Part shown: positions 8,521 to 17,305 of the stretch, in pieces
Position numbering within the stretch: position 1 is the stretch's first letter
Layout: every line of letters starts with the position of its first letter
From: Desulfomicrobium sp. UBA5193
GTDB lineage: Bacteria > Desulfobacterota > Desulfovibrionia > Desulfovibrionales > Desulfomicrobiaceae
Assembly: GCA_002412965.1 (NCBI GenBank)
Contig: DHWB01000009.1
Span: forward strand, 1 to 44,638
Direction: 5' to 3'
Length of the DNA stretch: 44,638 nt
The notes under the pieces: model-generated
Seen by the model: the letters and a program-made list of their open reading frames with translations, nothing else
Database searches by the model: none
Told to the model about the DNA's origin: nothing
Position numbers and translations under genes: made by a program

Positions 8521-9272
8521 AGACTAAGCGCGAACACGGATTCACCCTGCTGGAGGTCGTCATCGCCATGGTCGTGGTCGGCGCCGTGGTGCTCATGATC
8601 TTCGTGTCGCACTCCACGGTGGTGCGGGTCTGGAAGAAAAATCATGCCGAGGCGGCCGTGTTTCGACTGGAGATCGTCGGAGACAGGCTCCTGCGGGAGG
8701 ACTGGAAACACATGGTGCCGTACAGCTCCTTCACTCAGCGCGGGACATATCCCTTCCTGTACGGTTCGCCGAGACGTCTTGGCTATGTGACCACACACCG
8801 TCTCGGATCCAGGCGGGAGTCCGGAGGAGGATTGTTCTTCACGCTGCTGCTGCTCGAACCGCAGGGGGAGCGCATGGGGGTCTACTGCTACAAGACCGAC
8901 ATCCCGGAGCACCGCCTGACGGAACTTCTGCGTCTGTATGCCGCAGGTGCGCAGGACCAGGCGGTCCGGGCTATCGAGGCCGAACTCCTGGGTGAGTCCA
9001 TTCTGCTCAAGGAGTGTGACGCGGCTGCTTTTTCCTTTGACGCCCATGAGGGCTCCGCGGCGTTCTACGATCCTCTGGGGGAATTCCAGGAACCGAAGCT
9101 CCTGCCCCTCGACCGCTGGCAGGGAAAGGAGCCGCCGCGGCGCGTGCGCCTGGACATGCGCAGGGGCAAAACGTTCGTCTGGGTTGAGGAAACGCTCCCG
9201 AGGGAAGGCTTTGTGTCCCGGGCGGCCCCCCCGGAACGCGTCAAGGAGGAGGAAGATGAAGCCGAGGAGTAG
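8517..9272 (+). CDS. gspJ: Minor pseudopilin GspJ
   Basis: A 251-residue protein with leader MKTKREHG^FTLLEVVIAMVVVG. Its length and position after gspI fit GspJ, a component of the tip complex. It starts inside the gspI stop (ATGA), with GGATGAG as the likely ribosome binding site. The C terminus is charged (ERVKEEEDEAEE). The globular domain is not diagnostic by eye. Confidence 0.87.
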   Translation: MKTKREHGFTLLEVVIAMVVVGAVVLMIFVSHSTVVRVWKKNHAEAAVFRLEIVGDRLLREDWKHMVPYSSFTQRGTYPFLYGSPRRLGYVTTHRLGSRRESGGGLFFTLLLLEPQGERMGVYCYKTDIPEHRLTELLRLYAAGAQDQAVRAIEAELLGESILLKECDAAAFSFDAHEGSAAFYDPLGEFQEPKLLPLDRWQGKEPPRRVRLDMRRGKTFVWVEETLPREGFVSRAAPPERVKEEEDEAEE

Positions 9273-10191
9273 CAGGCAGGGTTTCGTGCTGGTGGCGGTG
9301 CTCTGGCTGCTGGCCATCTTCGCCGTCGTGGCCCTCGGGTACGCCCGTACGACGCGGTTCCGGAGCCAGGAGCTGGCCAACGAGGTCATTTTGGCCCGGG
9401 AGGACTCGCTTTTTCGCAGCGCCCTGCAGATGGCCGAATTTCATTTCGGGCTGTTCCGGCAGAATCGCGTGCGTTTTCTTTCCACGGGCCTGCGCGACGG
9501 CTTCCTGCCGGGGCAGCGCGAGATGATGTGGTATCCAAGGCACGAGTCGTACCCCTTGCTCATCGATGACGAGGAGGTCTTCGTCAGGCTCGAACCGGAG
9601 GGGGCGCGCATGGCCGTCGCCTCCATGACCAGCGAGAGGTGGTTCGACGTGCTCGGGGCGTGCGGCGTCGAGGACGAAACGGAACGCATGGCCATCGTCG
9701 CCGCCATCCTGGACTGGCAGGATCCGGACAGCTTGCTGCACATCGGCGGCGCCGAGCAGGACTATTACGAGTCGCTGGCTGTGCCCTACGCATGCAAGAA
9801 CGCTCCCCTGGAGAATCTCGAGGAACTGATGCTCGTCCGCGGTATCACTCCGGAGCTGTTCCACGGGGACGGGGACAGGCCGGGACTGCTCGATTTCGTG
9901 AGCTTGGAGGGAAAAAGCACGATGCTCGACGTGAACTCCGCCGCCCCGGCCGCCTTCCGCATCGTGAGGGGAATCGCCCCGGACGAGATCGCGCGCATCG
10001 TGGAGCTTCGTCGGCAGGCACCCATTTTGAACATGGCGGAAGCAATTGAAGATGTCGCCTTCAGTACAGGCGCGGAAATGAAACGCTTCTTTCAAATACT
10101 CAATGACACTGGGCAGGTACGCGCCATCGTGTCGCACGATCCGGACCCGCGTCCAGGGGTCAGGGTCGCCACAAGGATCGTCAAAGGATGA
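9256..10191 (+). CDS. gspK: Minor pseudopilin GspK
   Basis: The ATG at 9256 follows a near-perfect Shine-Dalgarno (aaggaggagga) inside the end of gspJ and gives 311 residues. The leader is MKPRSSRQG^FVLVAVLWLLA. Position 5 of the mature protein is Ala, not Glu, which is the expected hallmark of GspK as the tip subunit. Downstream is the large GspK domain with the pattern 'DWQDPDSLLHIGGAEQDYYESL' and a helix-hairpin region near 'LDVNSAAPAAFRIVRGI'. Longer in-frame extensions upstream run through gspJ and are not used. Confidence 0.93.
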   Translation: MKPRSSRQGFVLVAVLWLLAIFAVVALGYARTTRFRSQELANEVILAREDSLFRSALQMAEFHFGLFRQNRVRFLSTGLRDGFLPGQREMMWYPRHESYPLLIDDEEVFVRLEPEGARMAVASMTSERWFDVLGACGVEDETERMAIVAAILDWQDPDSLLHIGGAEQDYYESLAVPYACKNAPLENLEELMLVRGITPELFHGDGDRPGLLDFVSLEGKSTMLDVNSAAPAAFRIVRGIAPDEIARIVELRRQAPILNMAEAIEDVAFSTGAEMKRFFQILNDTGQVRAIVSHDPDPRPGVRVATRIVKG

Positions 10192-11438
10192 AAAACATGG
10201 ATTGGACAGCACTTCTGCCGGGAAAGAAAACCCTCCTTCTGTTTCCCGGAAGTGTCGATGCCGTGCGCAGCGTTCGTTATTTCGGGCGGACCAGGGCCCG
10301 GGTGGTCGGCAGCTGGGCGCATGACGGGGGAGAGACCTTGCACAACGCCCTGTGCGAGGCAAAGACCGCCCTGGGCATGGGCGCCGACGACATCTGTCAT
10401 GTGGGGTTGCCCCTGGCGGAAATGACCCTCGTCGATTTTCCGCTGCCCGCCGCTGCCAAAGACGACCTGGACAATGCGGTGCGCTACGCGCTCATGCGTC
10501 ATGTCCCCTTCAGCCTGGAACAGATGACATGGGCCCACGACGTGAGGGAGTCGGGCGATACCCTCGACGTCTTCGTTGCGCTCATGAACCGGGTGACCCT
10601 TGATGGTCTCGTCGAGCGTTTGTCCCGCGCGGGACTGCCGGTCGCGTCCGTTTTTCCCGTCAGCCCTGTCCTGATCGAAACCCTGCCCTGGGGCGGAGTC
10701 GCGGCCCTTGCTCACGGCGGGGCGAAAGAAGTCCTCGTCTGGAGCGGGCGGCGCATCTGCTGGCAGGCGACCCGGGCGGACAGCCAGTCCTTTTCCCAAG
10801 CCCTGGCCATGCAGGAAAGCTACGGCATCGGAAGCAGAACGTTCAGCTGTCTCGGTTCGCTCGAAGGTGTGCCTTCAGGATATGAAGTGGCGCAGTTCGG
10901 CCTTGAAGAACTCGATTTCGAGGCGCGCCAGCGCTTCCGGATCGGGCTGGAGGCCGAAGGCAGCGTGGCTGCCTTGCGTCGGGCCAGGAAAGTGCTCATG
11001 GGCGCGGCCCTCTTTCTGATATGCACCCTCCTGGCCTTTTCACTGCGGGATCTGGTCATCGAAAAGCGGCGCCTGGCCGTCCTCGAAGAACGCGTGGCGT
11101 CCCTGCGGGTCGAGGCGGAGACGTTGGCGCAGGTCCGCCAGCAAAGCGACGAACTCGAAAAGCGCATGGAGCGATGGGGGCGGCAACTCGCCGGAAACCT
11201 GGATGTGAGCCCGATGCTGAAAGAACTCACGATCATCGTCCCCCGGGAAGCATGGCTGGACAGCCTGCAGATGCAGGACCGCCGGGTCGTGGTATCGGGG
11301 AAGGCCCCTTCGGCCACGGCGATTCTTGAAAGTATCGAGAATTCGTCCTTCTTTGAAGACGCGCAATTCGATGCGCCCATCACCAAGCTCGGGACCCTCG
11401 AGGTATTTCGTATCGCGGCGGCAGTGAGCGGCCAGTAG
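10188..11438 (+). CDS. gspL: GspL-type assembly protein (PilM/PilN-like)
   Basis: The 416-residue product begins at an ATG overlapping the gspK stop. The first about 260 residues resemble the actin-like cytoplasmic domain of GspL/PilM. A single membrane helix follows (about 270-285, 'LMGAALFLICTLLAFSL'), then a coiled coil ('EKRRLAVLEERVASLRVE') and a PilN-like ferredoxin-fold domain ('VPREAWLDSLQMQDRRVVVSG'). GspL joins the ATPase GspE to GspM in the inner membrane. The name rests on domain order and on position between gspK and gspM. Confidence 0.85.
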   Translation: MKNMDWTALLPGKKTLLLFPGSVDAVRSVRYFGRTRARVVGSWAHDGGETLHNALCEAKTALGMGADDICHVGLPLAEMTLVDFPLPAAAKDDLDNAVRYALMRHVPFSLEQMTWAHDVRESGDTLDVFVALMNRVTLDGLVERLSRAGLPVASVFPVSPVLIETLPWGGVAALAHGGAKEVLVWSGRRICWQATRADSQSFSQALAMQESYGIGSRTFSCLGSLEGVPSGYEVAQFGLEELDFEARQRFRIGLEAEGSVAALRRARKVLMGAALFLICTLLAFSLRDLVIEKRRLAVLEERVASLRVEAETLAQVRQQSDELEKRMERWGRQLAGNLDVSPMLKELTIIVPREAWLDSLQMQDRRVVVSGKAPSATAILESIENSSFFEDAQFDAPITKLGTLEVFRIAAAVSGQ

Positions 11439-11448
11439 TGAGGATGAT

Positions 11449-12009
11449 ATGAACTTTTCTCTGAGCAACGACGCCTTCCGCCGTAAGTTTCTGATGGGGG
11501 CGGCTCTCGTCCTGGTCCTCATGGTGGTCGGGCGGACGATAGTTGATTACCGCGCCGCGGCCGTCCGGGAGATTCGGGACGTCTACGAGATGCGGGAGCT
11601 CGAATATCGCAAATACTCCAAGCTTGTGGCCAACAAGGAAAGATACCTGTTGCTGCAGGCCGAGTTGGACAAGGCCGAACAGGGTATCGCCGGGTCGCGT
11701 TTCTTCAGCGCCAAGACCACGTCCCTGGCGGAAGTGCGTTTCCAGGAACTCATCGACTCCCTGGCCAGGGAGAACGACCTGGCCATCAACTCGCGCAAGG
11801 TCCTCAAGGCCACGGAGGTCGGGGACCTGAAAGAACTGCGGGTCTCCGTGACATCGCACACCGAAATCGGCGCCCTGAACGATTTTCTCTACGACCTGGG
11901 CGGCCAGGACGCGGCCGTGTTCGTCGAATCCATGGAGATCAAGAGGCTTGGAGACCCCACGGACCGCTTTGTCACCTTCAATGCCGTTCTCAAGGCGTAC
12001 GCATTATGA
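11449..12009 (+). CDS. gspM: GspM-like inner-membrane protein
   Basis: A 186-residue protein with one N-terminal membrane helix (about 14-30, 'FLMGAALVLVLMVVG'), a following coiled coil and a small alpha/beta domain. This is the layout of GspM, the partner of GspL. GAGGATGAT precedes the ATG. Its stop overlaps the next start (ATGA). GspM proteins diverge strongly, so context carries much of the call. Confidence 0.8.
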   Translation: MNFSLSNDAFRRKFLMGAALVLVLMVVGRTIVDYRAAAVREIRDVYEMRELEYRKYSKLVANKERYLLLQAELDKAEQGIAGSRFFSAKTTSLAEVRFQELIDSLARENDLAINSRKVLKATEVGDLKELRVSVTSHTEIGALNDFLYDLGGQDAAVFVESMEIKRLGDPTDRFVTFNAVLKAYAL

Positions 12010-12809
12010 AGTTGTCGACCACCCAGCGCCACTATGCCTTCGCGGCCGTGTTCGTCCTCATCGCGGTCCTTCTCTGGGCCGATCTTGTCCGCAGGTACGT
12101 TCAGGTCTCCGTCGTTCCGGAACCCGGGAACGCGGAAGCTTCCGGTCCGGAGGCCGGAGGCGCCTCGGCCTGGCAGACGTTTTTCGGCCAGGCCAGACCC
12201 GACCGGGATCAATTCGCCGTGATCCGCGACAGGAACGCTTTTTCTCCGTCGCGCAAGGCCTGGGTCGAGGCGGCGAAGGGCGCGCACAATTCGTCAGGGG
12301 GGGCCGAGGTTCCCGCCGAGCGTGGGGACGTGCGACTCATGGGGATCGCGCTCATGGGCGGGGACAGGAAGGTCATCCTCAACATCAGTTCGGCGGGGCG
12401 CAGCTTCACGAAGTTCTACGGCGAGGGCGATGGTGTCGACGGGCCGGAGGAATCATCCGGACCCCTGTTCAGGGTGCTGGAGATCGGTGAGCGGTTCGTC
12501 AGGCTGGAAGACAGCTCGGGCGAGGAATTTACGGTCAGCCTCTTCGCCCATGAGCGGGAGGAGGAAGAGACCATCGACGAATCCATCTATACGACCCCGA
12601 CGCCCATGGTCATCGTGGGGGATACGGGTTCCGGCGACGGCCAGGATGCCGAGGCCGAAGACGAGGACAAGGATGGGCAAGGGGGTTCCGAGTACGTGTC
12701 CGACGAGGAAGAGACGCGGAACGAACAACTCGTCAGGGAAGGGAAGCTGAAGAAGATAGAGACGCCATTTGGTCCGGTCTACAGGAAACAGGATAGCGAA
12801 GGGGAGTGA
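12006..12809 (+). CDS. gspC: GspC-like protein with acidic tail and no PDZ domain
   Basis: A 267-residue bitopic protein with a membrane helix at about 9-26. A homology-region-like segment follows ('FAVIRDRNAFSPSRK' and 'VRLMGIALMGGDRKVILNI'), the part of GspC that contacts the secretin N0 domain. No PDZ or coiled-coil domain is evident. The C terminus is a long acidic stretch (DAEAEDEDKDGQGG and following) ending in a basic-acidic tail. Its place directly before gspD supports GspC. A PilP-like role is the main alternative. Confidence 0.72.
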   Translation: MKLSTTQRHYAFAAVFVLIAVLLWADLVRRYVQVSVVPEPGNAEASGPEAGGASAWQTFFGQARPDRDQFAVIRDRNAFSPSRKAWVEAAKGAHNSSGGAEVPAERGDVRLMGIALMGGDRKVILNISSAGRSFTKFYGEGDGVDGPEESSGPLFRVLEIGERFVRLEDSSGEEFTVSLFAHEREEEETIDESIYTTPTPMVIVGDTGSGDGQDAEAEDEDKDGQGGSEYVSDEEETRNEQLVREGKLKKIETPFGPVYRKQDSEGE

Positions 12810-12816
12810 ACACGTG

Positions 12817-15117
12817 ATGCGGAATGAGAAGGGGAAATCCATGAAATGTTGGCTGGCGGCATTGCTTTGTCTGTTCAGCCTGAGCGTGGCTGGATGCCAG
12901 ACCGCGTCAACGTTGCAGGATCGTGCGAAAATGATGAGGCCGGGGGCGGTGGTGGGCGCGAGGCCCGTCTTCCCGAATGACGCGACAGGTTTGCGCGAAG
13001 GGCAGACGGCTGCGGATGCTCGGGCCGCGGGCGTACAGGACGCGGAGATACTCTCCGAGATGGGCGCCCGGGATTCGACGTTCAACCGTCGCCTGGCCAG
13101 GATCGTGGGGCAGGGTGACGGTCCGGGGACGGTGGGCCGGACCGAGTTCCGGGCCGGCAAGAAGGATGCCTCGGGCGAGACCATGGATGTCGCCTTCGAT
13201 TTTTTCGATGCCGATATCGCGGATGTGGTGCGACTTTTCATGGAACTGCTGAAGGAGAATTACAGCCTCGATCCCGCAGTCAAGGGCAAGGTGGCGCTGC
13301 ATGTCAATGCCAAGATGACGCGTGAGGACGTCTGGGAGATGTTCAGGGGAATGCTGCGCTTTCATGGGGCATCGACTGTCCTGGACGGGGAGGTGTGGCG
13401 GATCCTGCCATTGGCCTCCGTCCCGGTCGCCATCGACGAGGAGGGGATCCTCTTCGACGGAGGCGAGGGTGGCCGCAGGCGCGGCCAGAGCGTGCAGATG
13501 TTTCGTCTCGAATATCTGCCTGTTTCCGAATTCTCGAACGTCATCAAGCCGTACCTGTCTCCGGGGAGCATGGTCTACGGTCACGAACAGAGCGGCGTGG
13601 TCCTCGTGGCCGACTATCCCCACACCCTGCGCAAGATCGAAAAACTCGTGCAGGTGTTCGACGTGAGCGCCTTCGCGGGACTGCACATGCGCGTTTTCTC
13701 CCTCAAGTATGTCAAGGCCGAGGACATGCTCAAAGAACTCGACTCGCTGTCGCAGTCGACCATGATCAAGCAGCAGGGGCGCGAGCGGGTCAACTATCTG
13801 GCCCTGCCCCGCCTGAACATGATCGTCGCCATGACCTGGAACGAGGCGAACCTTCCCTTCATCCAGGAGTGGATAGCGGAACTGGACCGCGAGGCCCCGA
13901 CCATCACCGGGGTCGAACACGAAGAGAACATCTTTGTCTACTACGTCGAGAACGGTATCGCCAAGAACATCGCCGAATCGCTCGACGGGCTTTTCAACGG
14001 CAAGAAGGATTCGGAGGCGGCGTACCGCAGCCTGAAAAAAATCGAAAAGGAACAGGAAGAGGACGACGGCCTGCCGGTGGGCAAAAAACTGGCCGATCAG
14101 GCCCGACAGACTTCCGACAACATCGTGGACAACACCTTCGACAACACCATGCAGGCCGAGGGTCGTGAGGATGCGGCCGAAGGTGTCGGGAGCTTCGCCG
14201 GCAAGCTCAGGGGGCAGGTCTCCTTCGTCGTTGACGAGTCGACGAACTCGATCCTCGTCAAGTGCGTGGGCAGCGACTACCGCGTGATCAAGGGCGTCAT
14301 CGAGAAGCTGGACATCTTCCCGCGGCAGGTCCTGATCGAGGTCCTCATCGCGGAGATCAATCTGGACGAGACAAACAAGCTCGGGGTCGAATGGCAGTAC
14401 ATCTTCGACCTGAGCGGTTCCGGAACCGCCAGGCTCGGGAACCTCAGCGTCTCCAACCTCCTGACTTCGGGGCCTCTGACGAACGGCATGTCGTACCTCG
14501 TCGCCAACACCGAACGCTTCAAGGCCGCGATCCAGGCTTCGGCCACGGACAACAACGTGCAGATCCTCTCTTCCCCGCACGTTCTGGCCTCGGACAACCA
14601 GAAGGCGACCATCGACATCGGCCAGGAAGTGCCCGTGATCACCTCGCAGACCCTCAAGGACGACTCCACGTCCACGGTGACCAGCACCGATCAGTCCATT
14701 CAGTACCGCAACACGGGCATCATCCTTTCCGTCACCCCGCACATCAACGAGAAGGGTCTTGTGCGCATGGAAGTGTCCCAGGAGGTCAGCGAGCTTTCGG
14801 ACAAGTTCATCGAGGGCATCCCTTCCCCCATCTTCTCCAAGCGCAAGGCCGAGACGTCCCTGTCCGTCAAGGACGGGCAGACGATCGTCATCGGCGGATT
14901 GATCCGGCAGTCCCGTTCAGACACCTATACCGGAGTTCCCGGGCTCTCTCGCATACCGATTCTCAGGAATCTGATGGGAACCCAAAGCAAGGGATGGGCA
15001 AATACGGAGCTCATGCTGTTCATCACTCCGCATGTCATCGTGCATAACGAAGATGCGGAATTCATTTCCAGGAAATTCGTGGAACGACTGGATACGGTGA
15101 AGGGAAGCTTTGACTGA
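12817..15117 (+). CDS. gspD: Type II secretin GspD with its own lipobox
   Basis: From the ATG at 12817 the product has 766 residues; an ATG at 12841 would also work. The signal peptide ends in a lipobox, LSVAGC, with Cys27 followed by Gln, which predicts an outer-membrane lipoprotein. Next come the N0 domain ('MDVAFDFFDADIADVVRLF'), repeated N1-N3 domains with an acidic insertion ('KKIEKEQEEDDGLPVGKK'), and the secretin beta-domain ('GQEVPVITSQ', 'QYRNTGIILSVTPHI', 'VKDGQTIVIGGLI', 'VPGLSRIPILRNLMG', 'ELMLFITPHVI'). It forms the outer-membrane channel. Its own lipid anchor would explain the absence of a pilotin gene (gspS) in the operon. Confidence 0.95.
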   Translation: MRNEKGKSMKCWLAALLCLFSLSVAGCQTASTLQDRAKMMRPGAVVGARPVFPNDATGLREGQTAADARAAGVQDAEILSEMGARDSTFNRRLARIVGQGDGPGTVGRTEFRAGKKDASGETMDVAFDFFDADIADVVRLFMELLKENYSLDPAVKGKVALHVNAKMTREDVWEMFRGMLRFHGASTVLDGEVWRILPLASVPVAIDEEGILFDGGEGGRRRGQSVQMFRLEYLPVSEFSNVIKPYLSPGSMVYGHEQSGVVLVADYPHTLRKIEKLVQVFDVSAFAGLHMRVFSLKYVKAEDMLKELDSLSQSTMIKQQGRERVNYLALPRLNMIVAMTWNEANLPFIQEWIAELDREAPTITGVEHEENIFVYYVENGIAKNIAESLDGLFNGKKDSEAAYRSLKKIEKEQEEDDGLPVGKKLADQARQTSDNIVDNTFDNTMQAEGREDAAEGVGSFAGKLRGQVSFVVDESTNSILVKCVGSDYRVIKGVIEKLDIFPRQVLIEVLIAEINLDETNKLGVEWQYIFDLSGSGTARLGNLSVSNLLTSGPLTNGMSYLVANTERFKAAIQASATDNNVQILSSPHVLASDNQKATIDIGQEVPVITSQTLKDDSTSTVTSTDQSIQYRNTGIILSVTPHINEKGLVRMEVSQEVSELSDKFIEGIPSPIFSKRKAETSLSVKDGQTIVIGGLIRQSRSDTYTGVPGLSRIPILRNLMGTQSKGWANTELMLFITPHVIVHNEDAEFISRKFVERLDTVKGSFD

Positions 15118-15129
15118 TAAAAATTGACC

Positions 15130-15159
15130 GCGCTGCGCAGAACATCATCTGCGCAGCGC
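15130..15159 (+). terminator. Hairpin between gspD and the next gene
   Basis: A perfect 11-bp inverted repeat (gcgctgcgcag, 15130-15140, and its complement at 15149-15159) with an 8-base loop, 12 bases after gspD. There is no T-tract, so it may be a weak terminator or an RNA-stability element rather than a full stop. Confidence 0.45.
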
Positions 15160-15171
15160 AAGGTGTCCATT

Positions 15172-17298
15172 ATGCCGTTCATGTATTCATTGACGATATT
15201 CCTGAGCGCCTTTCTCCTGTTTCAGGTTCAGCCCCTCATCGGCCGGTACATTCTGCCCTGGTTCGGGGGATATGCCGGCGTTTGGTCGGTGATGATGGTT
15301 TTCTTCCAGGCCATGCTGCTGCTTGGGTACTGTTACGCACATGTGCTCTGCACGCGTTTGCGTCCCAAAACGCAGGTCGTGGTTCATCTTCTCGTGCTGT
15401 GCGCCGCCCTGGCGCTCCTGCCGATCGTGCCCTCCCCGGACCTCAAGCCCGATGCGGGCGTCGAACCGATCTTCCGGATCCTGATCCTGCTGTTCGCCAC
15501 GCTGGGCCTGCCCTATTTCGCCGTATCGACAACCGGACCGCTGGTGCAGGCCTGGTACGCGCGATCCTTTCCCGGGAGATCGCCGTACATGCTGTATGCC
15601 CTCAGCAATGTCGGCTCCCTGTTGGCGCTCTTGAGCTACCCCTTCGTCGTGGAGCCGCTTCTGGGGCGCCACGACCAGGCGCTGACGTGGTCATGGGGCT
15701 TTGGCGCGTTCGCCGTCTGCTGCGCCGTTTCGGCCGTCATCTCCTGCCGGCCGTCGGCCCCGGCTGTTGCCGCCTCGGCGAGGAGAGGCTCGCGGAAGCA
15801 GACCGAAACCATCTATGCGAGCCGCCCGCGGCCTGTCATGTGGGTCACCCTCTCCGCGCTTGCCTCGATGCTGCTGCTGTCCTTCACGAACGAGCTGTGT
15901 GTCGATGTGGCGAGTGTTCCTTTCCTCTGGGTCCTGCCGCTCAGCTGCTACCTTTTGTCCTTCATCGTCACGTTTTCTTCCGGGAAGGCTTTTTCGAGAA
16001 AGATCTGGCATCCCCTGGCGTTTCTCGCCCTGATCTGCATCGCATCCATCATGTTCCATCCAGGGCGATTGGAAATGCACGTCGCGGTGCTGATTACACT
16101 TTATGCGTCATCACTCTTCATTCTTTGTTGTGCATTGCATGGCGAACTGTACATGCTCAGGCCGGAGCCATCCCGATTGACAGGATTTTATCTGCTTGTC
16201 TCTGTTGGTGGTGTACTTGGCGGAACTATCGTAGGAATAGTGGCTCCATTGTTTTTCAAAGGATACTTTGAAATGTATCTGGCGATGATAATTACATTTT
16301 TTACCATTTCACTTTTGGTGTATCAGTCGTATAAAGATAAATGTATTCATAAGAAATTCTGTCTTAATGCCAAATATATTTTTGCGATCTCGAATGTATT
16401 GTTTTCTTCGATTTTCATTTTTGGTTTTTATTTCATTTCGAAAGATTATTTGCACATGGAAAGAAATTTTTATGGAACATTCATCGTTTCCGAATCGAAC
16501 ATGGGGAAAGAGAACGCAGGGCGGGCCTTCTATTCAGGAACCACAGTTCACGGTACGCAATATCTTAATCCGGAATACAAGAATCGACCGACGGGGTATT
16601 TCACGCCCTATTCCGGTGTTGGCATAGCGTTGAACGCAGTGCGCAAGCAGGGGCGAAAGGTCGGGGTTGTCGGGCTCGGGGCCGGGACCTTGGCGAGTTA
16701 CGGGCGGCCGGGGGATGTCTTCACGTTTTATGAGATAAATCCGGCCTGTCTGGACATAGCGCGGCAGTACTTCACCTATCTCGATGATTCCCGGGCCCGC
16801 ATCGAGACGAAGTTGGGGGACGGGCGACTCAGTCTCGAACAGGAGGAGCCGCAAGGCTTCGACGTGCTCGTTCTCGACGCCTTCACGAGCGATTCCATCC
16901 CGATGCACCTCCTGACACTGGAGGCTTTCGAGATTTATTTGCGTCATCTGAACCCCGATGGCGTCATCTGCGTCAACATATCGAACCGTCACGTCAACCT
17001 GGCTCCAGTCCTGAAGGCTTTGAGCGTGGTCAATCGAATCTATGCCTACGGCTGGAGCGCAGGCGAGGGGCAAGGCTTCTCGGGGCTTCCCAACGATTTT
17101 GTGGTGATGAGCAGGAGTTTGGATTTCATCAAGGAGTTCAATGTGCAGGCAGACTACGTCAGGTCCCGGTACACCCCGCCCGGGCAGAATCCGGACGCGC
17201 TTGGGCATGGGTTCTCAATCAAGGACGCCCGGGACGTCAGGCCGTGGTCAGACGACTTCTCCAACCTTTTCGTGGCCCTGAAGCCGCTTTCATTCTGA
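15172..17298 (+). CDS. Membrane protein with C-terminal spermidine-synthase-like domain (paralog 1)
   Basis: The ATG at 15172 (AAGGTG upstream) gives 708 residues; the open frame reaches back to a TTG at 15124 across the hairpin, which I reject. The N-terminal about 435 residues hold many membrane helices ('FLSAFLLFQVQPLIGRYILPWFGG' and following). The C-terminal part has a SAM/dcSAM-type nucleotide-binding motif GVVGLGAGT (498-506) and 'VLVLDAFTSDSIP' (D569), as in spermidine synthases. Such membrane-fused proteins are widespread but their reaction is not established. Its nearest relative is the next gene. Codon use is GC-rich except in an AT-rich block (about 16160-16520) in the last membrane helices. 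Confidence 0.75.
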   Translation: MPFMYSLTIFLSAFLLFQVQPLIGRYILPWFGGYAGVWSVMMVFFQAMLLLGYCYAHVLCTRLRPKTQVVVHLLVLCAALALLPIVPSPDLKPDAGVEPIFRILILLFATLGLPYFAVSTTGPLVQAWYARSFPGRSPYMLYALSNVGSLLALLSYPFVVEPLLGRHDQALTWSWGFGAFAVCCAVSAVISCRPSAPAVAASARRGSRKQTETIYASRPRPVMWVTLSALASMLLLSFTNELCVDVASVPFLWVLPLSCYLLSFIVTFSSGKAFSRKIWHPLAFLALICIASIMFHPGRLEMHVAVLITLYASSLFILCCALHGELYMLRPEPSRLTGFYLLVSVGGVLGGTIVGIVAPLFFKGYFEMYLAMIITFFTISLLVYQSYKDKCIHKKFCLNAKYIFAISNVLFSSIFIFGFYFISKDYLHMERNFYGTFIVSESNMGKENAGRAFYSGTTVHGTQYLNPEYKNRPTGYFTPYSGVGIALNAVRKQGRKVGVVGLGAGTLASYGRPGDVFTFYEINPACLDIARQYFTYLDDSRARIETKLGDGRLSLEQEEPQGFDVLVLDAFTSDSIPMHLLTLEAFEIYLRHLNPDGVICVNISNRHVNLAPVLKALSVVNRIYAYGWSAGEGQGFSGLPNDFVVMSRSLDFIKEFNVQADYVRSRYTPPGQNPDALGHGFSIKDARDVRPWSDDFSNLFVALKPLSF

Positions 17299-17305
17299 GG
17301 GAACT

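Noticed and set aside
12907..14742. A 611-codon open frame on the minus strand within gspD.
   Set aside because: Shadow of the secretin gene; composition is biased and no family motif is visible.
15124..15171. TTG-started N-terminal extension of the first spermidine-synthase-like protein.
   Set aside because: It would run through the hairpin, has no ribosome binding site, and its paralog starts directly at the matching hydrophobic segment.
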